A stretch of 64,000 bases of DNA from Diphasiastrum complanatum (Eukaryota; Streptophyta; Lycopodiopsida; Lycopodiales; Lycopodiaceae): contig MU832237.1 of NCBI GenBank assembly GCA_029204225.1, positions 17,287-81,286 on the forward strand. Direction: 5' to 3'. The notes under the pieces were generated by a model. That model ran no database searches. It saw only the letters and a program-made list of their open reading frames with translations, and was not told the origin of the DNA. Below, in pieces: positions 36,376-46,745 of the stretch. Both the position numbers and the translations under genes were made by a program. How positions within the stretch are numbered: position 1 is the first letter of the stretch; each line of letters opens with the position of its first letter.

Positions 36376-38130
36376 ATGGATAGGAGAAAGCAGACAAGGA
36401 GGGACTTCTTCTCTCCTGGCTTATCCTCATTTCCTGTGGTTGCCATCACACCACTTGCTAGACCTAGAACGTGCAACCGCAGCAGGTGGCTCTCTGAGAT
36501 ACGCAAGTATCAGAGGTCAACAGCTTTGTTGATCCCAAGAGCTCCATTCTACCGTGCTGTATGGAACATAACAAGAAATGATCTCGGACAGCACGTTAGA
36601 TTCACATCGAGTGCTCTTTAGTGTCTTCAGGAGGCTGCTGAAAATTATATTAGCCTTTTTTTTAAGATTCTTTTTTGCTTGTCATCTATACCAAGAGGGT
36701 TACCACAATGCCCAAGGATTTTCAGCTTTTGATGAGAATGAGAGATAGGTACTGTAGGTTACATGTATCTCAGCCTGCTGCTCCTAGACCAACTCTTGTA
36801 GATAGGACTAATCTTCCTACAAAGCGTCCTAGGAAGCAGATTGCCCCCAAGCGTGCTCCTAAGAAAGTGAAACCTAACCCTTTAGATTCTGTGAAGCCTA
36901 TCCCCGAATTCATTGTAGATAACGCTGCTGTTGATAATGCTGTAAATATAGCTACCTCTATTTTGGATACTCCTATAATTGTTGTAGATACTACACATCC
37001 ACCACCTCCTCCTCCTCCTAATTTTTATACATATATAGATTCGGATGATTATCTTAAATTTGAGAAAGACATATCGGATGCTATAGATACAATTGGTACT
37101 CCTTTTTGTTTTAGACTAGATGAACTTGATTTTAGTATTAATTTTAGAGTTCTAGATTGCTTGGATCTCAAAGACAGACGGGCTTCTATCAGTGATCTTG
37201 TGATAGAGTCCGAGCTTACACTCTTGCAATATGACATTGCAAGAGATTCATCAAATGAGTTGCTGGTGCAGAGTAACTTCCTGCTTCAGGCCTTCAAGGA
37301 GAACAATGACACATTGTCACAGTGTCTGACAAGTGGGATTCACACCAGCAACAAAGTATTTGCTCATACCTTATCATACGAAGTAAGTTATATTAAATGC
37401 TTCTTGCTGTTTTATGCATTAACATTGGCATTGTCAATGAAAATAGTTCTCAGAATTGCAACTAAATAAATTTCAATCTTATTTTGCAGTGACCACTAGA
37501 GTTTAAACCTGATCTCTATTAAGAGATCTGTAAATAATATTATTAAATGTTTCTGTGTCAAGATGAATTTGGCGAGAAATACGCATAAGGATGTAGATAT
37601 ATACATTCCATATCTAAGTAAATATATTCCTACAGACGTTCCCCATTTCGTGGACTGGTAGATCGTCAGCTTGGAGGTAAACTCTGTCTTTCTTAATAGC
37701 ATTTTGAAATTAGTATTCTAATAAAATATTTTCAATTTAATTCATTTTGTTTCATAGTTGATTTCTTGTGTGCTGACTTATTGTGCAGTCACTCCAGCAA
37801 AATGATTCATTCAGTTGTGAGTCGTACACATTGTACAATGCCAAGTTGTTTTTTGAGTGGTTCAACCTTCAACAAGATGTTGATATTTTTAAGGTAATAA
37901 ATTCTATTTATTCTTATTTTGGAATCATGATTAGTTTTCTATTCTGGTGATGTTATTGGCCATTACTAATACATGAATGATCTATTTTGCAGTTTACACT
38001 TCTTGAGTACACATCAAGCCAGGTGTACAGATTTAGACAAGAAATTATCCCGAGTATACTGGCTAGGACTAGGCTTCAGCCTTCCATTATTGATGATGGT
38101 GCAAAGGATGATGTAGTTGTACTTAATTAA
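36376..38130 (+). pseudogene. Gene E: CENH3-like histone H3 with long C-terminal extension
   Basis: The start MDRRKQTRR parallels the H3 tail (R2 and KQT with K4 kept; no ARKS motifs). The histone fold follows in order: EIRKYQRSTALLIPRAPFYR (alpha-N and alpha-1), ITRNDLGQHVRF (loop 1, one residue longer than canonical H3), SSAL..CLQEAAENYISLFF (alpha-2), DSFLLVIYTKRVTTMPKDFQ then LLMRMRDRYCRL (loop 2 and alpha-3). LLIPxAPF and the longer loop 1 are centromeric-H3 features. Lesions: TAG at 36619-36621 inside alpha-2, and a frameshift in a run of eight Ts at 36656-36663. The following frame (36675-37388) adds a basic segment KRPRKQIAPKRAPKKVK, a proline run and an acidic region, then a GTAAGT donor. 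Exons near 37493, 37789 (SLQQNDSFSCESYTLYNAKL) and 37993 end at TAA 38128-38130; one has TAG after FVDW. Ordinary H3 ends right after alpha-3, so the roughly 300-residue extension is unusual. Confidence 0.8.
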
Positions 38131-38325
38131 GATCAGAAAAAATATAGATAGCATAGAACAAAAATACATGTATAGACTTCATAGAAAAATATACATTGAT
38201 ATATCAAATGCTGCTCCAGTTTATGAATTTGGGAGCACAAAATACATGTACAGATGCTCAACTTGAACTTTCATTTATTGAATGAAAGAGTGTATATACA
38301 GATTTTTATTAAAGTTTATTTGAAA

Positions 38326-39540
38326 CTATTGTTCTCCCACAATGGTGATTGTTGTAGGTAGATCTTTGCAACACGTTATCAGCTCCTGTCTTTTTCGCAT
38401 CTGTGACATGGCAAATATTAGTGAATGTGCAATTGAATGATGATATTTTCTATTATTTTGTTCTATTTTGAAATGGCAATAAACATAAAGTACTTACGAG
38501 TCTTCCATTGATGATAAATCTGAAATATGTTGGTAGATTGGTTTGTAATAGCATGAGCTCTGTTCTGATAAATTCAAGCTTCCAATGCTCTTCCACCTCA
38601 ACCATAGTCAAATATTTCTCATTGTAGATAATGCTTATCTCCATTCGGTTTGTGTGACCATTTAGTTCAAAGTCTTGATCCAGTGGTAGCCATGTACCTT
38701 CAATTTTCTTGTATCTCTGGTAGCTAAATGTGAGACGGAGCATTTGCTTTTCGATATGATAACGAAATATCATTGAGGACTTTTTAATCCTGCATTCTAT
38801 GTCATTATTTGTTTTACTATCCCAGCCTTGATCCATGAGATCTGACAAAGTCTCATCTGATAAATCCTTGCAAACAAATAAAGTTGGTGTCCTACGAACA
38901 CTAGCACTCGAGAAAAAATCAACAAATGTATGCAATGAGATAAACCAACTTAGGTGAACAATTTTCGAGCCTGTGCTTATCTTCATAGCATTTTTAATAT
39001 CAATGAGTAGCTTGCATCTCAAGAATTCAGAAACAATGCTGTCAGGAGTAGGCCACTCATCACTTTGAAAACTAGGCAATGGAATTACTTCGAGCTTGCC
39101 AAAACCTCCATCTATTTGTGGCGTATATAAAGATTCATAAAAATAGATATCACAATCTGCAAGTTCCTTTGGACTTCTTCCTTTGTATTGCAGCTTTCCA
39201 ACATCAGAGTGAATCACGTCTAATATTCCTACAAGTGATTGTGCGGACTCCCATTCACTTATGCATGATAAATATAAATCTGAAAGAAAAAAACAACGTT
39301 GAAGTATTTAAATTATAATCTGAATAGCATCAATAAAGGAAATCACCTATGATTGCTGTAGAGTGCATATGTTTTGCTATACTTACAATTACATTTTTGA
39401 TGATCATGAGGATTGATATCATGTACTTTGATTTCTGAATGCATATAAACATGTTGCACTAAGACTTTTGATATCGATTGACCTCCTGGAATAGTCTTAA
39501 ACTCCAAAATTTTTGATTTCCAATAAGATTTGTAATTACG
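38326..39540 (-). CDS. Gene F: unknown spliced gene at the right end of the cluster
   Basis: Minus strand, at least three exons. About 39530-39388 (YWKSKILEFKTIPGGQSI, then HDHQKCN, donor GTAAGT). 39281-38498 (LYLSCISEWESAQSLVGILD, FVDFFSSASVRRTPTLFVCK, LTFSYQRYKKIEGTWLPLD, YFRFIINGRL). 38400-38326 (MRKRQELITCCKDL, TAG stop). The intron 38497-38401 is phase 0, donor GTAAGT, acceptor CACAG; the upstream intron also keeps frame. No internal stop is seen across these exons, making this the best-preserved gene of the cluster. No domain recognised. The 5' end is uncertain; a frame break or missing first exon lies near 39540. Confidence 0.5.
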
Positions 39541-39621
39541 TTACGTAGATTTCAAATTTGTGCATTTTGATTGGGCCTGGTGATGGTCGAAACTAAAGAA
39601 AAAAAATAAAAGTATCTTTAC

Positions 39622-39656
39622 AAAGGGTCTTATTGATATTGAGAACTCCTCTAATG
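39622..39656 (-). repeat. Right 35-bp inverted repeat of the four-gene cluster
   Basis: Reverse complement of 30880-30914 with one mismatch. On its outer side the minus strand reads as a probable gypsy LTR beginning at 39802. Confidence 0.75.
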
Positions 39657-39802
39657 TCAATCTAAGGCACCTACCCTTAATACTAAGGGTACCTCTTATC
39701 CAAGTGTCACGTGACTCCATACCTCTGACTAAGGTATAGTCACTTGCCTGTCCTTATCCAATAAGGGGTCTGAAGTACTACTAGTTACATAGGTATGTAA
39801 CA
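39657..39802 (-). repeat. Start of a Ty3/gypsy 3' LTR
   Basis: On the minus strand a polypurine tract (TTTAGGGGGAAGGAA, about 39817-39803) is followed by TGTTACATACC, a TG-type LTR start. The LTR appears to be cut by, or to continue into, the inverted repeat at 39656. Confidence 0.6.
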
Positions 39803-39818
39803 TTCCTTCCCCCTAAAC

Positions 39819-40007
39819 TTAAATTTTTCCTTGTAGGAAAAAATCTAGAAAATTCTTCTGGAGATCAGCCTCCTTTTCCCAGGTATCCTCCTCTTCTGAT
39901 TTGCCCTTCCACCTGACTAAAAATTCTCGAAGCACTCTACTCCATAGAGTCCTCTCCTGGATATTAACAATCACCTCAGGTTCATGTGGTCCACTCACGG
40001 ACTCATC
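39819..40007 (-). pseudogene. Ty3/gypsy integrase C-terminal chromodomain
   Basis: On the minus strand: DESVSGPHEPEVIVNIQER, then REFLVRWKGKSEEEDTWE, KEADLQKNF and a stop at 39819-39821. FLVRWKGK..E.DTWE is the chromodomain signature of plant chromoviruses, where it guides integration to heterochromatin. Only this 3' end of the polyprotein is present. Confidence 0.85.
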
Positions 40008-40049
40008 ACGATCTAGGAATCACTAACAAAATGACATGACCAACCCTTT

Positions 40050-40194
40050 AGACTTATTCTAACCTACACTGAGATAGGTTACACATGTGGCACCATGGCC
40101 TCACACGTGTGGGACCCACTTATGTACATAATTTTCATTATGCTACATGGTTTTTGATCAAGCTAGATCTGCCAATTTTTGACAATTCTTCACA
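40050..40194 (-). repeat. Truncated copia LTR fragment
   Basis: On the minus strand it begins TGTGAAGAATTGTCAAAAAT and matches the LTR start at 27816 over about 110 bp, including CATGTAG and ATGTACATAAGTGG. It then runs into the gypsy fragment, so it is truncated. Confidence 0.7.
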
Positions 40195-42240
40195 GTAAGA
40201 ATCAATCATCATCTCCCACTGGTCATATTTCTGAGAGCTTGGAAAATTTTCATTGATCAAGGAGTACAAGGTGATCAGTGCACCCCCCAGGGTTGAATTG
40301 GCCATTTGTTGATTATTCATGTAAGGACGATGTGGGTCCTTCCCTCGTTGGGGCTTTTCGATTGGACCAATCCCCTGTTGAAAATCACCCTAACAACTCT
40401 CTACATTAACTCTCGCCTCCCTCCTACTTATCTAACCAACAATTCATTAGACAAGAATGGACATTATTTGAGCACTAGTTGTTGTCCTTTATTGTTAATG
40501 GTTGACTATCTTGCATGCAATTCAAAACTGATTGTTATAGGTTGTAGGTTATGAAGGGACATTTTTCTATTAAGCTACCCTATCTTAATCTTCTTGATTT
40601 GTGCCTTCAAAAAATATAATATGATGTAATGTAAAATGAACGTGCCCTCTTAGGCTATTTTAAATTAATGTGTCTTTGTTCAGGTGTGTTGTGATTATCC
40701 ATATTTATAATTATACAATGTTCATACGATCAAGTCCATTATATTAATTGACTTGAATTATGTTTTCAAGCCAATGGAGCATGCGTGCATGCATGTATAG
40801 TTTGATAGAAAATTTCTATATTTCAATGTGCCAATAGGTGCCATTATTACCATTTCGTGTAAAATTTTGATAGTATTTTGAGTTTAGTTTCATGATCCTT
40901 TGGCTATGAATCTCTTCAGACAACTTCAATGACCATATTTTTGAAACCTAGGCTAGCCTGCCCTTTTTCTGTTTATTGGGGGTATTCCCAATACAACGTG
41001 AGCAAAGGGATAAATTTAATAATAAATGTGTTGCGAGGGCATGGCTTCTTGCGCTTATAAGTCCATGGCTCAATGCGCACGCAAGCTAATGTAAATAGAA
41101 ATAATAAACTTAGGCCCTTTGTAATTAAAATAAAACTTGAGATCCAAAGTCATTTTAAAACTTCAGTTTTTTAGGGTTGGGTCCAATTTTGGACTCACAT
41201 GATTCTTGTGAATACTAATGTACTTTATGGACCCTTGGATCAAGTTGGGTCCAAAATGAATGATAGGATCATTGTGAATATTAGCCAATAGAAAAGTCTA
41301 CCAAATTGGAGAGTCAAGCATCCTCATTTGCTAAGCACTCATGCTGATGCTTTTGTTGTGTGTTTCTACTTGCTTTCCATTTCTATGTTGTTGTTTTAAT
41401 AGTTATGGTTTATCCATTAGCATGCATCTTGAGCATTTGAGCTTATCCCCCTCTCCACTCTATCTCTCTCTTTCTCTATTCTCCTCTCTAACTCTTCTCA
41501 TCTTGTCTTCTCTTTCTCTCTTTCTCAAATCCATGATGAATGCTAGTTAGGGGTGAGTAGAGTTAGGAAGGAGTAGAGTTAGTGTTGCTAGAGTTAGGAA
41601 AAAAGTGAAGAACTAACTAAAAGTAGCATCTATTCATAGTTAGGCACCTATCCAAGTATTCTAACCTTTGTTGACAGGCGGGAGGGCTACTACTACGCGA
41701 GATCTTCGATCGTACCTTCCCATTCTAATTCTCCCAACTTCAATGATAATGTAATTCTAGTGTTTACATATTTTAATTTCATGGATATGGTTTGCTTATC
41801 ATCCTTAAAATAAATTGTAAACATCAAAGCATGTGGATACTTCTAATTTTGGTTTACGTCCTAACAAGAAGAGCCACTAATCTCATGTTTTTTAGGTAGA
41901 TTTCTACAAAGTCGAGCACATATTTCATCTTATTTTGGGTTCATAATGTGTGTTTACTCAAACCTTCGTTGAATCCCTTGTCTAGATTGAGTTTGTTGAC
42001 CACATTACCAAGGGCATAATCATGGAGTCTACACAATTGATTGGTTTTAACCTCAAAATACATATTTCTCATGGATGGAGTCTTGTAAACACTTAACCCT
42101 TAGGGATCCAATCTTGAAAATACATATGCCTTATGGATGGAACCTTAAAAATAGGTAGCCCACACAAATGTAATCATTGATTAAAACTTGAAAATTATGT
42201 TCATAGTTTTTTTTAAAGTTCTAGTGACACACATTATATA
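40195..42240. other. No recognised gene
   Basis: About 2 kb of AT-rich sequence. It includes a pyrimidine-rich CT tract at about 41440-41530 whose frames are low-complexity. No domain or repeat boundary was identified. Confidence 0.4.
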
Positions 42241-42362
42241 TATATGATAACGTGTGCTTGTCGGCCCGTTGTAATGACAGGTGGCTGTTACTCTTACGTA
42301 AAATCAGTTTTCAAATTTTTACAAAGAAAACTGAGCGCCACACAGAACGTAATCTGTGGGGC

Positions 42363-42414
42363 AAATTTTTTTTACACGCACCTTTCGATTAGAAGGTGCG
42401 TGTAAAAAAAATTT
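42363..42414. repeat. Perfect 22-bp hairpin
   Basis: Arms 42363-42384 and 42393-42414 are perfect reverse complements (AAATTTTTTTTACACGCACC.. and its inverse) around an 8-base loop, TCGATTAG. Perfect arms imply a recent origin or selection. Confidence 0.95.
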
Positions 42415-42465
42415 ACCTAAAAAAAACCAAAGAAAAAAAAATGTGAAAACAGATTTCACGCAAGG

Positions 42466-42591
42466 GAAGGTCAGGCTCCTCGGCCCTTTTCGCCCGCAGA
42501 AGGCTGTGTGCCCTCGGGCCTCCGCACTCGGGCGCACAGCATTCCGGGGTGGAAGGGCCTCGAAGCCTGACCTTGCCCCCCCCCCCCCCCT
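42466..42591. repeat. GC-rich foldback island with C-run
   Basis: AAGGTCAGGCTCCTCGGCCC near 42466 is matched in inverted orientation by GGGCCTCGAAGCCTGACCTT near 42555-42574. Inside are CTGTGTGCCCTCGGG and CTCGGGCGCACAG as inner arms. A run of about 17 Cs follows at about 42575-42591. It is strikingly GC-rich for this window. Confidence 0.8.
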
Positions 42592-42990
42592 AGCTAGCAC
42601 CGCTGGACAATAGGACTTGCCATTGTATCCTTACAATGTTGCCTCCTACCCAATGAATTACAATGTTGACTCCAGAGTCCAAACATTCATTATCGCAGCT
42701 AAAGTTCATAGTATTTCCAATTTGTTCAACTTTCAGTCAACTCTTTGTCTCTCAATAAATGTTTGTATGTCTGAGATATCTCCACATCATTTTTGTCACT
42801 TACATCTGCTGACACGGTACTTCAGACTTGGATGGACACGCTTTGGGCGATCCCGTATAACTCGCTTTTATCATCTGCATTTTCTACGGAGAGCATATGA
42901 ACAAAACATTTAACAGGATCTCTGCAACACAATGGACCGTGACTAATCAATTTCATATAACATGATGAACACATGATGTTTCACCTGCAG

Positions 42991-44496
42991 GTTCTATACC
43001 GACCCAACTGGCATTGCTGAATCAACTCCAATCACTGGCGTTTATGAACAACAGTCTCACAGGCCGAATCCCACCTTCTCTTGGAAACTGCACATCACTC
43101 GTGTATTTGATTCTTGGCAATAACAAACTCACAGGAGCCATACCTTGGGAATTTGGCAATCTCACAGTGCTTCAATCTTTGGATCTTTCAACAAACAAGC
43201 TATCAGGAGCAATTTCTAACACTCTAGGAAGGTGCACATCCTTAGACTCTTTGGATCTGTCAGGAAATGGATTTGTTGGTGACGTTCCATTGTTCCTGGG
43301 AAGCTTGAGCAATCTAACATCGTTGGACTTGTCAAATAACAACCTTAATGGCAGTGCTTTAGGTCTATCAAGCCTTCAAAAATGTACACAGCTAGAAACA
43401 CTCAGGTTAGAGAAGATCAACTTGTTTGGATCATTACAACTGAATATCGGAAAGTTGCAGTTTCTAAGATATTTCTCGGTCGCACACAACAACCTCACAG
43501 GAATCATCTCTTCATCCTTTGGCAGCAGTAATTCCAGTCTTGTGCTTATTGATTTGAGCTGGAATCAATTCACCGGACTGATCCCCCCGCATGTCCACAG
43601 TGCTCACTTGCTCAGCCTGCGTGTCCTCACCTTGGCGCACAATCACCTCAATGGTTCTATTCCTTCATGGATTGTTGAAGAGCCTTCAAGTGCTGGACTT
43701 GTCCCACAATGCCTTTGAAGGTCCCATTCCTCAAAATCTTGCCGATTTAGATGGTTTTAAAGTGACAACTAATTCAAGTGCGAGTAATTCTGGAGCTCAC
43801 CCGTTAACGTTGTATCAAACGGTAGATCTCACTCTCAGAGGGGAACCACGGCAGTATACCTACATTCTCGTGACCACTACCTTCATCGACTTGTCCTCGA
43901 ACGCTCTAATTACTGGTAGCATCCCTCAAGATCTTGCGAAGCTGATTGCTTTGAGATACCTCACACTGTCGAACAACAGTCTTCAAGGTGAGATTCCACC
44001 CAATCTTGGAAACCTGCGGCAATTGGAGACTCTAGATCTATCTCGAAACAAACTTACAGGGACAATTCCATCTGGTTTGGCTCATATATCATCTCTTAGC
44101 ACCGTCAATGTCTCCTTCAACAATCTTGAAGGAGTAATTCCAGGAGATGAGCGTGGCCAATTTTCAACATTTGACACTTCCTCATTCCTCCCAGGAAATC
44201 CTGGTCTTTGTGGAGATGTCATTAAGCGACCATGCATCAGTCCTCCTCAACAGTTGCAACCACGAAATTTGTCGCAACATGATCACCGGACACTCTTCAA
44301 TGATGTCATTTCCATGGCCGGCTTCTGGATTGGGATGACAATTGGATTTTGTTCTGTAATCTTTGTGTTGGTTTCTTGGCACCAGCACGAAGGTTTGTGT
44401 TTCATCCAAAGAAGAAATTGGCGAGGGTCAAATCACATTATGGCGCATACAACGCCAGATCTTGAGAATTGCTCATCAAAATTTGGTATCTCTTGA
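42991..44496 (+). pseudogene. Leucine-rich-repeat receptor-like protein, 5'-truncated
   Basis: Follows an acceptor-like TTTCACCTGCAG. Starts GSIPTQLALLNQLQSL and runs through about 15 plant-type extracellular LRRs (LxxLxLxxNxLxGxIPxxLGN): LQSLDLSTNKLSGAI, LTSLDLSNNNLNGS, LRYLTLSNNSLQGEIP, LETLDLSRNKLTGTIP. It ends with the usual C-terminal cap of receptor-like proteins (NPGLCGDVIKRPC), a transmembrane segment (AGFWIGMTIGFCSVIFVLVS) and a short tail without a kinase, so an RLP-type plasma-membrane protein rather than an RLK. A frameshift near 43680 splits it: the first frame ends after SWIVEE and the next continues at SLQVLDLSHN. No signal peptide or N-terminal cap is present upstream. Members of this class act in development or pathogen perception, but this copy is likely dead. 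Confidence 0.85.
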
Positions 44497-44999
44497 GAAT
44501 TGCTCGTCAAAGTAACCATTATGTCATAGATTCTATGCAATTTTATTAAGATACACTTTAATGTTAAGCTTAGCTCCCTTATGATATATTTTAGCCCACA
44601 CTCCCGGACAACCTAAGTTCAAGGGCATATACGCAAATTAGATGCAAGTCCTTCACATTTGCACCTCCATGGATTGGGCAAAGTCATATAGTGAGTAGAT
44701 AGAGTTGTTTAGTGGAACCACAATAGTACCCTTAGTTGGTGGATCAACCAATATTGAGATGTAGATTAGCATTGAATCTTGATTATCTTTGTTGTTTGTT
44801 CTTATGTCATTGATTGTGCTTGACTTTCACTTAATCTCTTGATGTCACAAAGCTAAAGAATCAATTTTTTAATGACATGGAAATTAAATAAGATCTAAAA
44901 CATGAAATCCAAAGATCCTATAAAAAAAATAGGCACCCGTTTATTATGAAAAATTGGCAAAATCTAGCTTGAATATTATAGAATTTCTTATAAGTATGG

Positions 45000-45308
45000 A
45001 AATCTCATGCGTGTGGAGCATGTTCCCACGTGTGGAAAATAGTCATAGTCATGTCAGATCAATGTTGAGTTAAGGGTACTTCAAATTTTGTAGACATCTA
45101 TCCACATGTTACTTGGAGATAGCACCAATATTGGCATTAGAGGCAAAATAGGCAAGTACACATGTCAATCATGACTAGGCCTAAATTAGGATTTGATGTG
45201 GCTCAAGTTACTTAGGCTTGCTACAAGTGTCTTAGTTAGGTTGGATGAGTGTGTGTGTGAAATCAGAGCATGCACATAAGCATTCACATAAGACAATGAG
45301 AGAGAGAA

Positions 45309-45369
<61 letters not shown>

Positions 45370-45515
45370 TACACCTCTTCATAAAAGATCTCAGCCCATT
45401 TCACATTGGGATGGGCCCAAAATATATCAAACTTGACATTAAGGCACATTTGGCCTTTACCACATTTATCTATTACATTTCAAGTATGTCTATAAATAAC
45501 TAACAGTAATTCTAA
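45000..45515 (-). repeat. Probable copia 3' LTR with (AG)n run
   Basis: On the minus strand a purine tract (TGAGGGAGGG) precedes TGTTAGAATTACTG, a typical copia LTR start, at 45515. The left boundary was not defined. An AG microsatellite of about 55 bp occupies 45311-45367. Confidence 0.55.
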
Positions 45516-45918
45516 CACCCTCCCTCAATGACAACTTCGTTAGAGGTGTTACTTCATGCTTAACCAAATACACACTGAAAGTACATTATACTCCTAACTC
45601 TACTGATGTGGCATTCATGCTAACAATTAGTGCAAAAATCTGATGTCATCAAATGGAGAATGTGTGGAAAAATTCCATCACCCTCCCTTGAGCCAAACAT
45701 CCACTAGAATTTGCAAAACAAATTGCTCACTGCATCATGTCCATGCGTTATGCTAAGGATAATATCCTTCTCTGAAACTGCAAATGGATCCGCAAACTGC
45801 CTCATATGATCACCTTACTTCTGCATCCAAGGAACCATCTTCTAGGATACCCAAGTTTAGCACTCCTACAACAACTTTCTGAATCCCATAGAAGATAAAG
45901 TACATGCGCACAAACTTA

Positions 45919-46745
45919 TTACCAAGCATTTGCTTCATCATAAGACTTTTCAGCTACAACTGTTAGGTCCACTTCCTCTTTTTCTTTATCACTTTTAGTG
46001 GACTTCTTTGACTTAAGATCCGCTTTCATCTTTAAACATTGATTCTTATAATGTCTCATCTTTCCACAATAAAAGCACTTAACGTTCTTTTTACTCTTAG
46101 AACTGCCTTCATCACTTTTAGATTTTCTGATTAGCTTTCCATTTAGTAAACAAAGAAACTTCATCTGAAGAGATTGTAACATCAGAATGTTGCATCCTAT
46201 GTTCTTCTTCAAGTAATGAAGCTATCATCATTTCTAATGACTGATTAGGCAAGTTTTTGAGTGTAAAAATGACATTACTATACTCAGTCGGCATGCTATT
46301 CAATAGCACAACCATAGCATCATCTTCGGGAACATTAGAACCAATTCCAACAAGCGGATTCATTATTGACTTCATACGATTCACATAATCATTCAAGCTC
46401 ATTCCACTTTCTGGCTTTAATGCAAAAAATTGCTGCTTAAGAAGGATTCTACTAGTTTTAGAACATGCTCCAAATATAGCTTCCAATGATTGCCATATTT
46501 CACGAGCAGTCTTAGATAGGTCTAAATGATGAATTTGAGAATCAGCCAAACCAAGACCAATGTAAGCAGCAGCTCTCTTATCACGCAAATCAATACTAGA
46601 AGAATCACCGGAATCTTCTTGCTTAACTTTGGAACCGTCAACAAGATCCCACAGATTTTTCTCATTCAATAATAATCTCATCTTGACTTGCCATGTATGA
46701 AAGTTCTTACCGTCAAACTTTTCAAATTAGTTTTTTGATCCATTA
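45919..46745 (-). pseudogene. Copia gag with CCHC zinc knuckle
   Basis: On the minus strand: EKFDGKNFHTWQVKMRLLL, AAAYIGLGLADSQIHHLDLS, AREIWQSLEAIFGACSKTSR, MSLNDYVNRMKSIMNPLVG, then after a frame break near 46130-46200 the zinc knuckle CFYCGKMRHYKNQC and a Lys-rich tail. Protease, integrase and RT are missing before the LTR at 45515, so this is a large internal deletion. It differs in sequence from the copia element at 5.5-11.6 kb. Confidence 0.9.

Larger units (their letters stand above)
30880..39656. mobile_element. Candidate undescribed DNA transposon encoding an H3-like histone
   Basis: An 8.8-kb interval bounded by 34/35-matching inverted repeats and holding four spliced genes in alternating orientation: C (+) 31403-33860, D (-) 35543-34302, E (+) 36376-38130, F (-) 39540-38326. 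The end of gene F lies about 80 bp from the right repeat, so the genes fill the interval. Gene C looks like a DDE-type transposase and gene E starts with a histone H3 fold. No target duplication was found. The right repeat adjoins sequence that reads as a gypsy LTR, so LTR debris in opposite orientations remains an alternative explanation for the repeats. Confidence 0.5.

Noticed and set aside
36594-36621. Reading TTTAG at 36617-36621 as a splice acceptor to remove the stop in the H3-like gene
   Set aside because: The only nearby donor would give an intron of about 28 bp, and the histone alignment has no extra sequence there.
30880-39656. The cluster as an endogenised large DNA virus (histone plus unusual genes)
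   Set aside because: The genes have several frame-keeping spliceosomal introns and inverted-repeat ends, and no viral capsid or polymerase gene is visible.
42363-42414. The perfect hairpin as a microRNA gene
   Set aside because: The stem is only 22 bp with long A/T runs and an 8-base loop, shorter than plant miRNA precursors.
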